Part shown: positions 11,031 through 22,200 of the stretch, in pieces
Layout of the letters: the number at the start of each line of letters is the position of its first letter
Numbering within the stretch: position 1 is the first letter of the stretch
NCBI RefSeq assembly: GCF_036373705.1
Contig: NW_027102741.1
Span: 45,801-109,800 of the forward strand
Length of the DNA: 64,000 nt
Direction of reading: 5' to 3'
Source of the DNA: Amia ocellicauda
Taxonomy: Eukaryota > Chordata > Actinopteri > Amiiformes > Amiidae
The notes under the pieces: generated by a model
Told to the model about the DNA's origin: nothing
Seen by the model: the letters and a program-made list of their open reading frames with translations, nothing else
Databases searched by the model: none
Made by a program: the position numbers and the translations under genes

Positions 11031-13134
11031 AGTTGGATCTCTCTTGCTGCCACCACCACGAAGATTGCTCTTTAGTAATGTTGGAAAGTCAAAGACAGCA
11101 ACCGTCAGGGTTCTTGCATATGACGTATTCGTGCTGCACCTCTCTGCAAGGATCCAGGACAGTTTGTCAATGTAAACTCCAGTGCCTGGGAATATTTCCA
11201 CCTAAAAGACAATGGTAAATAAAAAACAAGTTTATCCCCAAACTATTCTTATATTATGTTAAGTGGAATACATTATCAGTAAGGCTGTGATTTTGTTACA
11301 GAAATGTGTTATTAAAGACCACAGTATGTCTCAATTCTAAGTTTATTAATTTACAGACATAATAAAGTCAGTGAATCTGTGACACCCATAATTCAATTAC
11401 ATTCTTATTATCAACTATAACTATGAATATAACTGATAATGTAGCATCATTAGATTGTTTACAACCAATATTTGTTTTCAATATATATATTTTTACCTTG
11501 TCTTTGTAATATTGTAGACCAAGAGTGTTATACCTGTTTTGGTGATTCTTTGTCAGATTCAGAACAATTTGCTGTGGGGCTGTCAGAACCACTTGATGGT
11601 GACACACTTTTGTCTTTATTGCTGATAAATGTGGCTTTTGTTACAATTTTTTTCAGATTGTCCAAAAGGTCTGGAATCTCTGGAGAAAAAAACCTTAGTA
11701 TTAAATGATAATCATTTCTAGTAATATATTTAATGCAAAGTGAAAACAAAACCATCAATGCCTGCAATTATACTTGAGAGACTTGCTCTATGTTATTGGC
11801 AAACTGACCTTTTTGTGGGTCATTAACATTAGCTACGAAAAAAATAAAAAAGATAAAATACAAGAATTTCCAGGTCTAATGTAATGCATATAGTCATTAA
11901 TGTAGGATTATGAAGTTATGTTGAAAAACTTTATTTAATAATCAGTATTATTAAACTATTAGACAGTGCACATTAAGAGTCTGTATTGTGGTTCTAGATT
12001 ACTTCAGTATGATCAACTATAATACATTACTCTGGAATCTAAATTACTGAAGAATAACATTTATCAAGGTAAGGAATTATTTGCTATAAATAAAAAAACT
12101 TACCATCAACCATACGGTTTCGAAGACATTGGTTTTCATTTTTAAGTCTTGTGTTTTCCTTTTCGAGCTGCTTAACGTTTTGCTGTAGCTCAACTTCACT
12201 GGACTCTTTAAATGTCTGTAGAATATGACGGGATCTAATTCTTGAAGCTCCATCGGTTTTCTTTCTTATTTTGTGCTGTATTCAGAGAGGAAAAGAGTTT
12301 AAAATGAAAATATATATATATATATGAATATGATTAAAAAAAAACAATCCTGCAATACATTTATTTAATATTTGCAGTAATTATCTCACCGGTAACTGTG
12401 GTTCATCAAGGTCACTATCATCTGAAATTTGAAGTTTTTTGTTTGGTTTAGGTACTCTCTTCATTTTAGGAGAGGGCATTTTTGTTAGGTCATTAAGTTT
12501 TCTTCTTAGTTCGCCTTCTTTTCCTAAAATAAAAATAAAATAAATAAAACCCTGCATTATGTCCACAGATATTTGGGGATTATATTTATTTGTCATAAAA
12601 ATACTGTGCTTTGACCATACAAATTAAGATGAACAGCCAACACTGAATCAAAACTGAAGTTAAATTATATCTGGTTTAATTTATTTTGTGATTTGGGGGA
12701 TTTTATTGTAAAGCACAACACACAATAAATCGTTCTTACAAATGCCAGTCAAGTATGACGAGTTTTTAGCGCCCTCACCACCACCTACCATGTTATAAGA
12801 GTATGTTAGACGTACAACACATTAATAACTTAAACATTCATTTCAAATATACTGTGATTGTATATATCAAATAGCATGTAAAGACTTTAATGTTTTTTTT
12901 TTTTAAATAAACATTGTTACCAGTCATAATGATCTGCGCTTCATGGACAGGCCATCCACCTTTTGGAGGTTTGTTCGTGTCTCTCCACTCTGCTCTGAAG
13001 TTTCGAGTCGTCTCTTCGTCATCATCAGCAATGCTGAATAAATCAAAATTGCGAAAGCAAGCAGTGGGAATCACGCTGTAAGAGTCTTTGTCGACCCCGC
13101 TTTCCCACTTCACCAACGCGTGCATCACCGCCAT
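11031..13134 (-). CDS. BEN-domain protein gene, multi-exon, 3' truncated
   Basis: A spliced minus-strand gene. Exon 1, 13134-12921, starts MAVMHALVKWESG and ends at donor GTAACA; start codons farther upstream are possible. Exon 2, 12523-12390, is basic then acidic (KKLQISDDSDLDEPQLP). Exon 3, 12275-12105, encodes a predicted coiled coil (LEKENTRLKNENQCL). A following exon, 11677-11534, is Ser-rich (IPDLLDNLKKIVTK...). The last, from 11201, encodes the first two-thirds of a BEN domain (VYIDKLSWILAE, ARTLTVAVFDFPTLLKSNLRG), a DNA-binding fold of chromatin regulators. Phases agree: exons 1+2 total 348 nt, exon 3 is 171 nt, exon 11677-11534 is 144 nt. A 24-nt exon near 11835 is possible but would break phase. 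The BEN domain ends at LINE sequence near 11030, so the gene is probably dead or ends abnormally. It may be a host gene or cargo of a DNA transposon. Confidence 0.6.
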
Positions 13135-13355
13135 ACTACCTTCACCTTCTCGTCCGTTTTTCCCCCGACAAGTCACGGCACAAAAAACAGTCCCGCTCTG
13201 CATTCTGGTACTTGGCGTTCTTAATAACACCAACAGGGTGTAATCGCATAGACCACTCGAGTATAAAGTACTACATATCCCATCTGTTACAGTTTTTTTT
13301 CTTCTTCTGAAACTGCAAGCGCACTACATAAAGTTTGGCAAATGAAGAAATTTGG
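13135..13355. promoter_or_regulatory. Possible shared promoter of divergent gene pair
   Basis: The 221 bp between the start codons of the BEN-domain gene and the plus-strand gene at 13356. No TATA box or other motif stands out. The role rests on gene arrangement only. Confidence 0.3.
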
Positions 13356-14548
13356 ATGATGAGTTTACAATCTTATAAACAGTATTTAAGTAAACCTAGA
13401 TATGCAATTCCAAAAAGAACAGCATCGAGATGGAGAAACAGGATACAAAAATAATAATACAATGTTTATACTTTTTGTATTTTAATTACAGTATGTAATT
13501 ATTGCCTTTTGATTTACATTTACAGAAAAAGAACGGCGGCAAACGTGGACTACCCAACAAGAAGCAACAAAGTTACTAAAATATCAGATTCTCAGGTAAG
13601 CTTCATGCAGCCATACATGTATAATTATAAAATCAATCCAAAAAATAGACCTTGTTTACCCTACAACTGATTTGAGTGTTAATTCTATTTAAGATATAAA
13701 AAAATATTTTATTTTCTGAACTAATAATCTGTGAACATTCTATTATCTCTATAATTTTAATTAATACATTTATTTTATTATTGGTGGAACATTATGTTTT
13801 TCAGCTCAGATGATTTCACATACCATCAATTTTTCTGTTAATAAATGTGCAAAAACAAATCAGATGGATAGGCCCCTACATATGAACATTAAGTTAAAGG
13901 CCTAGAGTGAGTGTTCTTCACTTCCAGTCATGGCGGGCCACAATCCAGCTCTTTGTAACTCATCAACAACCAAAGACCTGGGAAAAGGGTTAAATGGCTT
14001 CAGTTAAGCCAATTAGGTAATTAAGAGCTCAACTGGAAAAAAAACAGCAGGCATAGGGGTACTTTAGGACCACAGTCACTGATATAACCTACAATGTTGT
14101 TGTAATGAAAATCAGCAGACAGTGGGCCTCCTCCAGGACTAAGGTTGAGAAGCACTGGTCTTGAAGACCACAATAACAATCGACCTCAAGGGCTAGGGAT
14201 ATTCGAGGTGATGCTAAACCAGTCCTGAATGTTTAAATATAATGTTATTTTCTTGTAGTGTGCCGTTGCTGTTAATGCAACCAGTTATATTGAGCCATCA
14301 AATACAGAAGCTGACGAAAGACATCAACATGTAAATTTAGTTGTAAATTTAAAGTGTGTGTGAAAAGTATTTTGTATATGGAGATTAACCCATAGTTTCA
14401 CAGATAAATTGTGGACCAGTGATATTCAGGATCTTCAAAACAAGTCCTGAATGCTCAAACTTAACACTTCTTTTTTTAGAGTGTCGTTGCTGTCAATCCA
14501 GCCAGTGATGTGGAGCCATCAGATACAGAAGCTGATGAAAAACAACAT
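13356..14548 (+). pseudogene. Small divergent gene with duplicated acidic exons, partial
   Basis: Exons on the plus strand: 13356-13441 (MMSLQSYKQYLSKPRYAIPK, then RTASRWRN), 13526-13595 (RTAANVDYPTRSNKVTKISD), 14259-14330 (AVNATSYIEPSNTEADE) and 14480-14548 (AVNPASDVEPSDTEADE). Phases fit throughout: 86+70 nt is 52 codons, then 24 and 23 codons. The last three exons have AG acceptors and GT donors. The donor expected after 13441 reads GA, and reading through meets a stop within five codons, so exon 1 no longer splices normally or its end is misplaced. A Tyr-Leu then Pro-Lys-Arg-Thr start followed by acidic exons resembles the N-terminus of large proteins encoded by some fish DNA transposons, but I cannot name the family. 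The rest is missing; LINE sequence begins about 90 bp after the last exon. Confidence 0.45.
13911..14160. mobile_element. hAT-like MITE
   Basis: The right end read on the minus strand, cagtgcttctcaaccttagtc, is the familiar end of fish hAT-type MITEs. The left end (agtgttcttcacttccagtc) is its imperfect inverse over about 35 bp. It lies in an intron of the plus-strand gene and has no coding capacity. Confidence 0.6.
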
Positions 14549-14639
14549 GTAAATTTCCTAAATTAATATGGTGCATCAAAATACTTATTTAGCACTTTCA
14601 ACTGTTTCTTTGTGATTCCTAAAATTACTTTACAGGCTG

Positions 14640-15187
14640 GGGCTGGGGGAAGACACTGCGCCCGCCTGGAGAAGCCTGTACAAGCCCCCCTCAATAAGAG
14701 AGCTGGCAATCTGCAGTGGAGGGTGTTACACACCATTATTGCTGTCAATTCTTTTATTACTGTTCTTAACCCTGCTGTGTCCGACGCCTGCCCATTCTGT
14801 GCTCAGAGAGAGACCGTGTTTCACTGTTTCAGCACTTGCTCTCGGTTGTCACCCATTTTTAGTCTTTTAACTCGTCTTTTTACTGATCTTAACCTGATTT
14901 TTAACACAAAGGTTTTTATTTTAGGGGCGCGATACACCAGAAAGACCAAACATGTGGACCAGCTGGTAAACTTCTTGCTGGGCCAGGCTAAAATGGCCGT
15001 CTATAAGACTAGGAAGAACAGAGTGTGTGGGGAGGGCAGTGAGGATGCAGTGAGAGTGTTTGCCATGCTGGTCAAGTGCAGAGTCAGACTAGAGTTTAAC
15101 TATTACAGGCTGATTTTTGAACAGGTCTGGTGTATTAATGATGCCCTTTGTGAATTGTATGACGGGGAGTTGGTTTTTATTATGTAA
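14640..15187 (+). pseudogene. LINE (Tx1/L1 type) ORF2 C-terminal end
   Basis: An open 180-codon stretch encodes the end of a LINE reverse transcriptase protein: APLNKRAGNLQWRVLHTIIA, then the zinc-binding zf-RVT motif CPFCAQRETVFHCF, then a basic segment, ending at a stop at 15185. The endonuclease and reverse transcriptase domains are absent, so this is a 5'-truncated copy, or the 3' half of the LINE whose ORF1 piece lies at 10600-11030. Apparent start codons upstream (14612) are not real starts. Confidence 0.8.
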
Positions 15188-15390
15188 TTCATTTATAGGG
15201 TTTAGTATTTGATGGTTGTTTTGTTGTGTGTATTGGGTTGCTTTCTTTAAAAGTGTACAGATCAGTGGCGGAGTTAATGCTTGTTGGGGGGAGACAAACA
15301 AAGGGGAACACTATTTTTTATTTATTTATTTTCTTTTGTATGAATTATTGCGTGTTGCAAACAGGCAATGAAGTCTGATAAAAGTCAAAA
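15188..15390 (+). mobile_element. LINE 3' untranslated region
   Basis: Follows the ORF2 stop without interruption, with T-rich and ATTT-rich sequence. The 3' end is probably near the start of the (CT)/(CA) repeat at about 15394. No poly(A) tail is seen. Confidence 0.45.
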
Positions 15391-15393
15391 AGT

Positions 15394-15560
15394 CTCTCTC
15401 TCTCTCACACACACACACACAGCCAGCAAGACACACAGAGCCAGCCAGCTCAGCGATGACATCACAAACATCTCTCTCAGGTGACTCCTATGACATCACA
15501 GAGCACGTACATTCCGTTGCTTGCCGTCTGTCAACCACTCAGTCACTGCCAGCCAGACTG
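15394..15560 (+). repeat. Repeat module (CT)n(CA)n plus conserved tail
   Basis: The tail word tgacatcacagagcacgtac, followed by attccgttgcttg, is shared with 22085-22200 and, cut by the LTR-like repeat, with 20040-20112 and 1184-1262. It marks a family of composite modules in this locus. Confidence 0.7.
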
Positions 15561-15900
15561 GCTGGCTGACTGGATGGTGGGGCTGCTTGCTGCTGCTGCG
15601 TACCTTAGCAAGCTTATTTGCTTGACCGGCCTTCCTCCTCCGCCCACATGCCCACCTATGTCCGATCTGCTGTTCACCTGGATCACAGCTCCGCCCCAAC
15701 AAGGCAGAGCCCCCCAAGAATGGTACAAACTCACCCACGATCCCCTCCACGGAAAGCTATAGCAAAAGGCAAAAGCATTATACGTAATGAAGAGGAACCC
15801 GAGTCCAAGACGCATCCGACCAGCCATACATATTTGTGTGTATTAAAGATCACATTTTATTACATTTAGATTTTCTGTACTTTATTACATCTTTTTGTGA
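15561..15900. other. Unrecognised sequence
   Basis: GC-rich first half and AT-rich second half. Overlapping frames on both strands show no domain. Confidence 0.4.
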
Positions 15901-15929
15901 TTTTTAAATGTATTGTTTCTTTTCCTTAT

Positions 15930-16137
15930 ATATGTATGTATGTATGTATGTATGTGTGTGTGTGTCTGTGTGAAAGTGTATGTGTTTGTGTGTCTCTGTG
16001 TGAAAGTGAGTGTGTGTGTGTCTGTCTCTGTGTTTGTGTGTCTGTCTCTGTGTGAAAGTGAGTGTGTGTGCGTGTGTCTGTCTGTGAAAGTGTGTGTGTG
16101 TGTGTGGGTGTGACAGTGTGTATGAGTGTCTGTCTGT
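15930..16137. repeat. (ATGT)n/(GT)n/(CTGT)n microsatellite
   Basis: About 200 bp of compound repeat immediately before a Tc1 transposase fragment, the same order as at 19720-19811. Confidence 0.9.
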
Positions 16138-16548
16138 CATGTAACTCGCACATCTGTGAGGGCACCATTTTTGCAGAAAGAGATGTACACATTTTGGAGC
16201 AACATATGCTGCCATCCAGACATCGTCTTTTCCAGGGACATCCCTGCATTTTTCAGCAGGATAACGCCAAACCACATTCTGCCCAGATTACAAGCGCATG
16301 GTTGCGTAGGCAGAGAGTGCGGGTGCTAGCATGGCCTGCCTGCAGTCCTGACCTGTCTCCGAATTGAGAATGTGTGGCGCACTATGAAGTGCAAATTAAG
16401 ACAACGAAGGCCCTGTGCAGTTGCGCAGCTGAGGAAATGCATAATGGATGAATGGGGGGAAATCCCACTTGCTAAACTTAACCAAGTGGTGTCTTCAGTG
16501 CCCAAGTGCTTAATAAGTGTTATTAAAAGAAAAGGTGATGTTACATAG
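16138..16548 (+). pseudogene. Tc1 transposase, C-terminal half
   Basis: Plus strand: SHICEGTIFAERDVHILEQH, then PCIFQQDNAKPHS with the second catalytic Asp, WPACSPDLSP, then after a one-base frameshift near 16364 IENVWRTMKCKLRQRRP with the catalytic Glu, ending VIKRKGDVT and a stop at 16546. The Asp-to-Glu spacing is the classic 34 residues (DD34E). The N-terminal DNA-binding region, the first Asp and the inverted repeats are missing; the fragment starts at a (CTGT)n tract. Confidence 0.8.
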
Positions 16549-17589
16549 TGGTAAACAGTCGACTGTCCCAACTTTCTTGGTTTCTTTTCACTGCTAATGA
16601 GATGCTGTAGAGTGAGTTAGTTATATTGCTTTCAGGAGCTCTAATCGTATTGATGAGTTCATGCAGCATTTGTAATTGAATTTCAAAAAGAAATCCTTGC
16701 TGTCTGGCCTGTGTGTATGAGATGTACTCTGTCAATCTTTGGCTAACAACTGAAACATTGGTAGAACAGAAATGGCAACATAAAAAAGAAAAGTACATTT
16801 TAAAAGAGCACATTAAATAGGATGAATATACAGTTTTTTACAATCACTTTGTCACTAATTTCAGAACCTTGATGTCATTTTTCAAAACTCTAGACACAAA
16901 ACTCAAAACGGTCATCACTTGTAACACAGGCTGTCCAATGTTCAAAACATTGCATTGTGCATTCATATCTTTAAAGAAACCTTGCACTTGCAGACTTGTT
17001 GGTTCAAATAATTCATTTATCATGAAATACCATAGTAACATTTATTTAGATCACCCACACAGAAGATACCGATAGTTTCACTGTGTAGTTGTTCGTACAA
17101 TCATTAAATATTGTAGTACAAAATATGTGATACATGTTTCATTATGGTACTACACATAAATACATCACTGTAAAAGGACTAGTAGAGAGAATACTACAGA
17201 CACAGTGGAATCATTGAACAAAATCTGAAATGTATTGATGCAATACAATCAAATCACACCATAGGTTTCTTTGAATCCATGCAACAATAATTAGCTACAA
17301 AAAAGAACAAAACTACAGTAAAATGTCAACTGCAGTGTTCCTCACCTGGCTTAGTGTAAAACAAAGGATTGATTACTGTACTTCTGAATTTCCATCAGCC
17401 CTGTGTTCAGGTTCAGGTTCTCACAACCATTTTTCACAAGAGGCATCTTGAAACTGAACATACCTGAACATACTCAGTCATCAGCTGCTTCACTCTGTCT
17501 GCATTTCTTTCAAAAGGCACACTATACTCTGTGCTACACATTGGTATGCAGTATACAGTCATTTGACAATTGAGAGTAGCCTAATGTTT

Positions 17590-17998
17590 AGTGCATGCTG
17601 AAGACTTGCCGCTTCTCAGTACGGAAATTTCTGATGATTGAGGCCACAGTTGATCCTGAGTTGATTCTGAGGTTTGATTGAATCATTGTAGCTGCCTCAG
17701 TCATGGTCATGCCATGATTTACAACATGCTCTACAACTATTTCTCGGATTTCACTGGACACTATTTGCTGTTGCTGCCGCTGTCTGGTCCGTGGCCTTGT
17801 CCTCTACCACGTTCCCCCAACACCTCTCAAATGAGGCCCATGGCTGCCTCTCTGGTGAGGCCTAAGCCCTCCTCTATGACGAGGCCCACGACCACCTCTC
17901 AGAAGGGGTGCATGTCCCCTTCCATTCCTTTGACCACCACGTCTTCCTCCTCCCACTGCTTGACCTCTATTGTGACCTGGATGACCTGCCGGCTCCAT
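17590..17998 (-). pseudogene. IS630-like transposase N-terminus
   Basis: Starts at ATG 17998 with an Arg/Gly-rich tail (MEPAGHPGHNRGQAVGGGRR...), then the helix-turn-helix region EIREIVVEHVVNHGMTMTEA and STVASIIRNFRTEKR. An in-frame TAG at 17801-17803 separates the two parts. The DDE catalytic domain that should follow is absent. The same start is found at 7245. Confidence 0.65.
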
Positions 17999-18170
17999 GT
18001 TATCACTGTGTTGCTGGGGTGGATAGCACTCATTTCACTCGATACTCGTACCACAATGTGAAATCAATCATCAATAACCAGTTGGCAGTATTGGAAAAGC
18101 AATTACAAGGGCCTGCATACATACAGTAATGTCAAATCTGATGTGGAAGAACAATCATCTTCAACCAGGT

Positions 18171-18598
18171 TGGAGCGTTAGTTGCAATGCCTTTAATACA
18201 CGCAGCGTGGAGAGGAACAGTGACTCAAGTAGATCCCAAAGTCGCTCTGCCTTCATTTTAACAGTCAGAGCTTTTATACACAAAAATCAAAGAGCTGGTT
18301 ATAATCAGAAAGTCATTACTATGTTATCTTAAAAGTTAGCTAAGCAGAATTTATATCATTATAGGACAGAGTTCATAGATCAACACATGGATTAGGGAGC
18401 AGGCACTTCAATCATACTGTTTGACATTGTCTCCAAGATTCTCATCGTAAATAACAAACAGAAATCAAACTACCTTCTGGCCTGACCTTCTAGCTTGACC
18501 TTATCTTTCTTAAGTATACAAGAGAGAAAAACAGGTATTAGAGAAAGAATTTCTAACTTTCCTTCCACACTGCAAACATGGTGTGGAAAAGTGCTACA
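18171..18598 (-). mobile_element. Solo LTR of a retrovirus-like fossil
   Basis: 428 bp on the minus strand with TG...CA ends (TGTAGCAC to CGCTCCA), a TATA-like box at about 18271-18280 and an ATTAAA polyadenylation word about 80 bp further on. It lies inside the IS630-like element. No clear target duplication is seen. A second copy of its first two-thirds lies at 21658-21925. Confidence 0.65.
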
Positions 18599-18653
18599 TG
18601 ATGATGAATGATGATGAAATATTACATCCATAGATAATGTAGTCCAACTGGTT

Positions 18654-19954
18654 CATGCTCCTCGTTTATTGATGTCAATGGATCTCATTATCCTGAAACT
18701 TTCATGATCGAAACATGGAATATTGTTTGTCAGTTTCCATAAAATTATGCATTAAGAGTAATGCAACAGTCACTTATCATTTTGAGCAGCTGTATCAATT
18801 GATAGTTAGATCTTTGTAATGAAATGAATAGACAGTGATCTCAGATGTAATGTGTGAATTGCATTTTGAAATGGTAATACTTTGATGTTAAGTTGTGTCA
18901 TTTTAGTTCAATGAACAAATGATCTGAGGTTGATGTGTATTGTATCCAAGCAATTGTAAAAAAGTGTTAGAGTTTTGAAAAATGTGCATTTTGATCATCG
19001 GGTGTGAGTTTAGTGTCTAGAGTTTTGAAAAATGACATCAAGGTTCTGAAATGAGTGCCAAAGTGATTGTAAAAAAGTGTAATATCAGGGGACAGTGGCT
19101 ATTAGTGATCTGGCCTTCCGTGGCCTCTGTATTAATGTAACAGGTCACATTGTATGTGTACACTGATACTTGATAGTATAATATAGTACAAGTAAAAAAC
19201 ATACATAGGTATCATAGAAGTATTTTGCAGAAATGATTATGGATAGTTATCAAAATGGAGAGGAAATGCTAAATCCAGTCTCCCCAGGCTGAGCTTCTAT
19301 TGCTGCACCTGCTAAGTGGCTGCTGGCCCCACTATATGGATAGAGCCACACCAAGTACAAGAGTCTCCCCATTGCTATTTATATCTCCCTATCCAGTCTT
19401 CTATAGGTGTCAGGGTGGGGTGCCTATTCCCCTGCATGCTTTGAAACCTATAGCACCTGGGACGCACACTTGGGATCCGGTTCCTCTGCCCCTCACATAC
19501 ACATGAGGAATACCAGGTGCTCAATACGTCATACTGTCTCTTTCATCTCATGTGTAAACTATGGACAAATACATGACTAAACGTGTTTAGTTGCTTTTCC
19601 CAGAATGCTTTGCGCCACGATATGCAAATAACGGGGACTATGATTGGCTCCCTGACATTACCCACACTGCGACTGATGCTACCCATTTCACTACCCAACA
19701 AAGACCCATAATATGCGTGTGTCTGTCTGTCTGTCTGTCAAAGTATGTGTGTGTGTTTCTGTGTGTGTCTGTCTGTCTGTGTGTGAAAGTGTGTGTGTGT
19801 CTGTCTGTCTGTCTGTCATGTAACTTGCACATCTGTGAGGGCACCACTAATGCCGAAAGAGATGTACACATATTGTTTATTTTCCATATATATGTATGTA
19901 TGTATGTATGCATGTCCAATTGCTTTGACAATACAAATGAATTGAATTGAGAGG

Positions 19955-19994
<40 letters not shown>

Positions 19995-21289
19995 GAGACA
20001 CACATACACACACACACACACACAGAGAGCCAGCCAGCCAGCCAGCTCAGTGATGACATGACGAGCCTCTCTCAGCTTACTGCTATGACAGCACAGAGCA
20101 CGTACATTCCGTTTAACAAATCGTTAAACAAAAAAGGTTATAAACACATTGACTACAACACCGGTTAGTAAGACGAAGGTGAGTCTCTCGTTAGTATTAT
20201 TAGTCAGACATTAAATAACTACGCAGGTTAGTATTTATGTCAGGTAACTTCTCGTTATATATATATCAGTCTCATTTACGTTTAGGTGCCGAGAAAGATC
20301 CTATTTGTTACCACAATTTCCCTTAACTGATTATTATTCAATGATTAAGGATAGGCAGGGCCACCAATAATCTAATGTCTATTAACTTGTGTCAATTTCA
20401 GACTAAACAGTTAAACAGGAATGAGAAGATATTTCTCGGCGTTGACAGATTTTATTTCTAAAATTATCAACAAAACAGTTTAATGCAACTCACATTTATA
20501 TTTAAGAAAACTAAATGATATTACACATTCTAGAGTTATGAATCACAGATTAACATTTCTAATTGATTTCTCAAATGTCATGAATCACAAACTCCAAACT
20601 GTTAAACTTATGTGAACTTCGTCGCAGAGAGGCCTCTCTGGCTTCGGGCTCAGATAACAGCACACGGCACGAGGTCCGTGTGGTTTGGAACAAAGGCAGT
20701 CCGGTTCGGCTTTGTCCAAGAACTTCCACTCAGTCGATGCACCTGGAAGTTGGGGTTTCGGGAATGTAGAGTCGTTTCCAAACAGATTTTCCATTGGTTT
20801 GAAGGCTCCAAGGTTGTGCACAAAATCTTCTTTGTAAGCATGGTTCCACCGTAGTTACTTGAAGACGAAGTCTTTGAGGAAAGCAGGGCCCTGTTTGTTC
20901 CAAGGGTCAAGTTTCTTAAGACTCAAATAGCTATTTAAGTGACTGACACTTTCGTATTCAGTCGACTTAGTCAATTGTCCAGCTGTAAAACTCCACTGAT
21001 CAGGTGGGTCTGTGAAGTTATTTATTTAATAAAGTCCTTTAAAATAATTCTTCGCTCAATCTCCTTCTCATAGTTTAACTCTTCTGTTGCCGGCAAAGAC
21101 TTGGTTGGTTTCTGATTCCGGTTCTGGCAACAGAGCTACAGGTTGAGCTGTGGCAGCGAGTTTCTGGTTCAGGTGAGAGAGAGAGAGAGAGAAAGACTGT
21201 CCGCTGTTCCTTATAGTCTGTCAGATCAGTAGGTGATTGGTCCCTGAGTTCTTGAGATTGGATTTCGGTTTCAGCCCCCAGTGTCCTAT
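18654..21289 (-). repeat. Large inverted repeat, right arm
   Basis: Mirror of 1-2636. Beyond 21289 its sequence goes on matching 8790-9133 as part of the LTR-like repeat, so the left arm probably also extends beyond the window. Confidence 0.9.
19719..20040. repeat. Compound microsatellite with embedded Tc1 scrap
   Basis: Mirror of 1262-1575: (CTGT)n, (GT)n, a Tc1 scrap at about 19812-19868 (HICEGT, NAERDVHIL on the plus strand), (ATGT)n, the spacer ccaattgctttgacaatac, (GA)n, (CAGA)n and (CA)n. Confidence 0.85.
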
Positions 21290-21633
21290 TGGAGGGAGGC
21301 TTTATTTATGACTGATGTCAATCCATGCCATCTTTTGGAAATGCCGGTTGGCCTGGGTTCGTAGCTCTATGTCGGGATTTCGGCTCTCATCCACTTCAAA
21401 GAGTTTTTATCACCTACAGGCCCCTTTCTCCAGACATCTCATAGCAGAATTCCAAACTATTTGGCCTCTTCTCGGTGCCATCCTCCCCAAAACTGTCACT
21501 TTGATGCAAACCAGTTCCAAGCTGATGAGCTAAGGAAATCTGATAACTTTGGGGGGGGAGAGGTCTTCTTTAGATCAGTGCTTCAGCTCAGAGCCCAAAT
21601 GCTCTTATCCAAATACACCCAACATAACGCTAC
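20113..21633 (-). repeat. LTR-like 1.8-kb repeat, copy 3
   Basis: Matches 7610-9133 closely and ends at the same ACGCTACA. Its other end is cut at the module word gtacattccgtt, so about 300 bp present in copy 2 are missing. Confidence 0.6.
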
Positions 21634-21657
21634 ATATGTATGTATGTATGTATATAT

Positions 21658-21925
21658 GTGTAGAAGGAAAATTAGAAATTATTTTCTTACACCTGTTTTT
21701 CTCTCTTGTATACTTAAGAAAGATACGGTCAAGCTAGAAGGTCAGCCCAGAAGATAGTTTGATTTCTGTTTGTTATTTACGATGAGAACCTTGGAGACAT
21801 TGTCAAACGGTATGACCTACGTGCCTGTTCCCTAAAACCATGTGTTGACCTATGAACTCTGTTCTATAATGATATATGTTCTGCTTAGTTAGCCTTTAAG
21901 ATAACATAGTAATGACTTTCTAGCA
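21658..21925 (+). mobile_element. LTR fragment, same family as 18171-18598
   Basis: The block from agaaggaaaattag to tagtaatgactttct matches the 5' part of the solo LTR in the opposite orientation. It is an incomplete fossil lying between the LTR-like repeat and a microsatellite. Confidence 0.65.
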
Positions 21926-21943
21926 TGTATGGATGTATGTATG

Positions 21944-21988
<45 letters not shown>

Positions 21989-22028
21989 CCAATTGCTTTG
22001 ACAATACAAATGAATTGAATTGAGAGGA

Positions 22029-22088
<60 letters not shown>

Positions 22089-22200
22089 CTCAGCGATGAC
22101 ATCACGAGCCTCTCTCAGCTGACTGCTATGACATCACAGAGCACGTACATTCCGTTGCTTGTCGTCTGTCAACCACTCAGTCACTGCTAGCCAGACTGTC
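21926..22200 (+). repeat. Left flanking module of the 5S array
   Basis: (ATGT)n and (TA)n, then ccaattgctttgacaatac, (GA)n, (CAGA)n and the tail ending cactgctagccagactg. The array begins about 12 bp later. A module with the same order and orientation lies beyond the right end of the array (63665-63766). Confidence 0.8.

Larger units (their letters stand above)
16831..19079 (-). mobile_element. IS630-like DNA transposon (copy A) with nested solo LTR
   Basis: Inverted ends (cagttttttacaatcac at the left; inverse of cacttttttacaatcac at the right) of about 80 bp, bounded by TA on both sides, the expected target duplication of IS630/Tc1-superfamily elements. It encodes a truncated transposase on the minus strand and is interrupted by an LTR at 18171-18598. 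About 1.8 kb remains without the LTR. The catalytic domain is missing, so it is non-autonomous. Confidence 0.7.

Noticed and set aside
14612-15187. Intact small gene of 191 codons
   Set aside because: It is the end of a LINE ORF2 with the zf-RVT motif; upstream domains are missing.
15481-15869. Overlapping frames on both strands of 83-94 codons
   Set aside because: No motif, composition follows GC content, and part belongs to the shared repeat module.
17678-18061. Plus-strand 127-codon protein
   Set aside because: It is antisense to the N-terminus of the IS630-like transposase, which has recognisable motifs on the minus strand.
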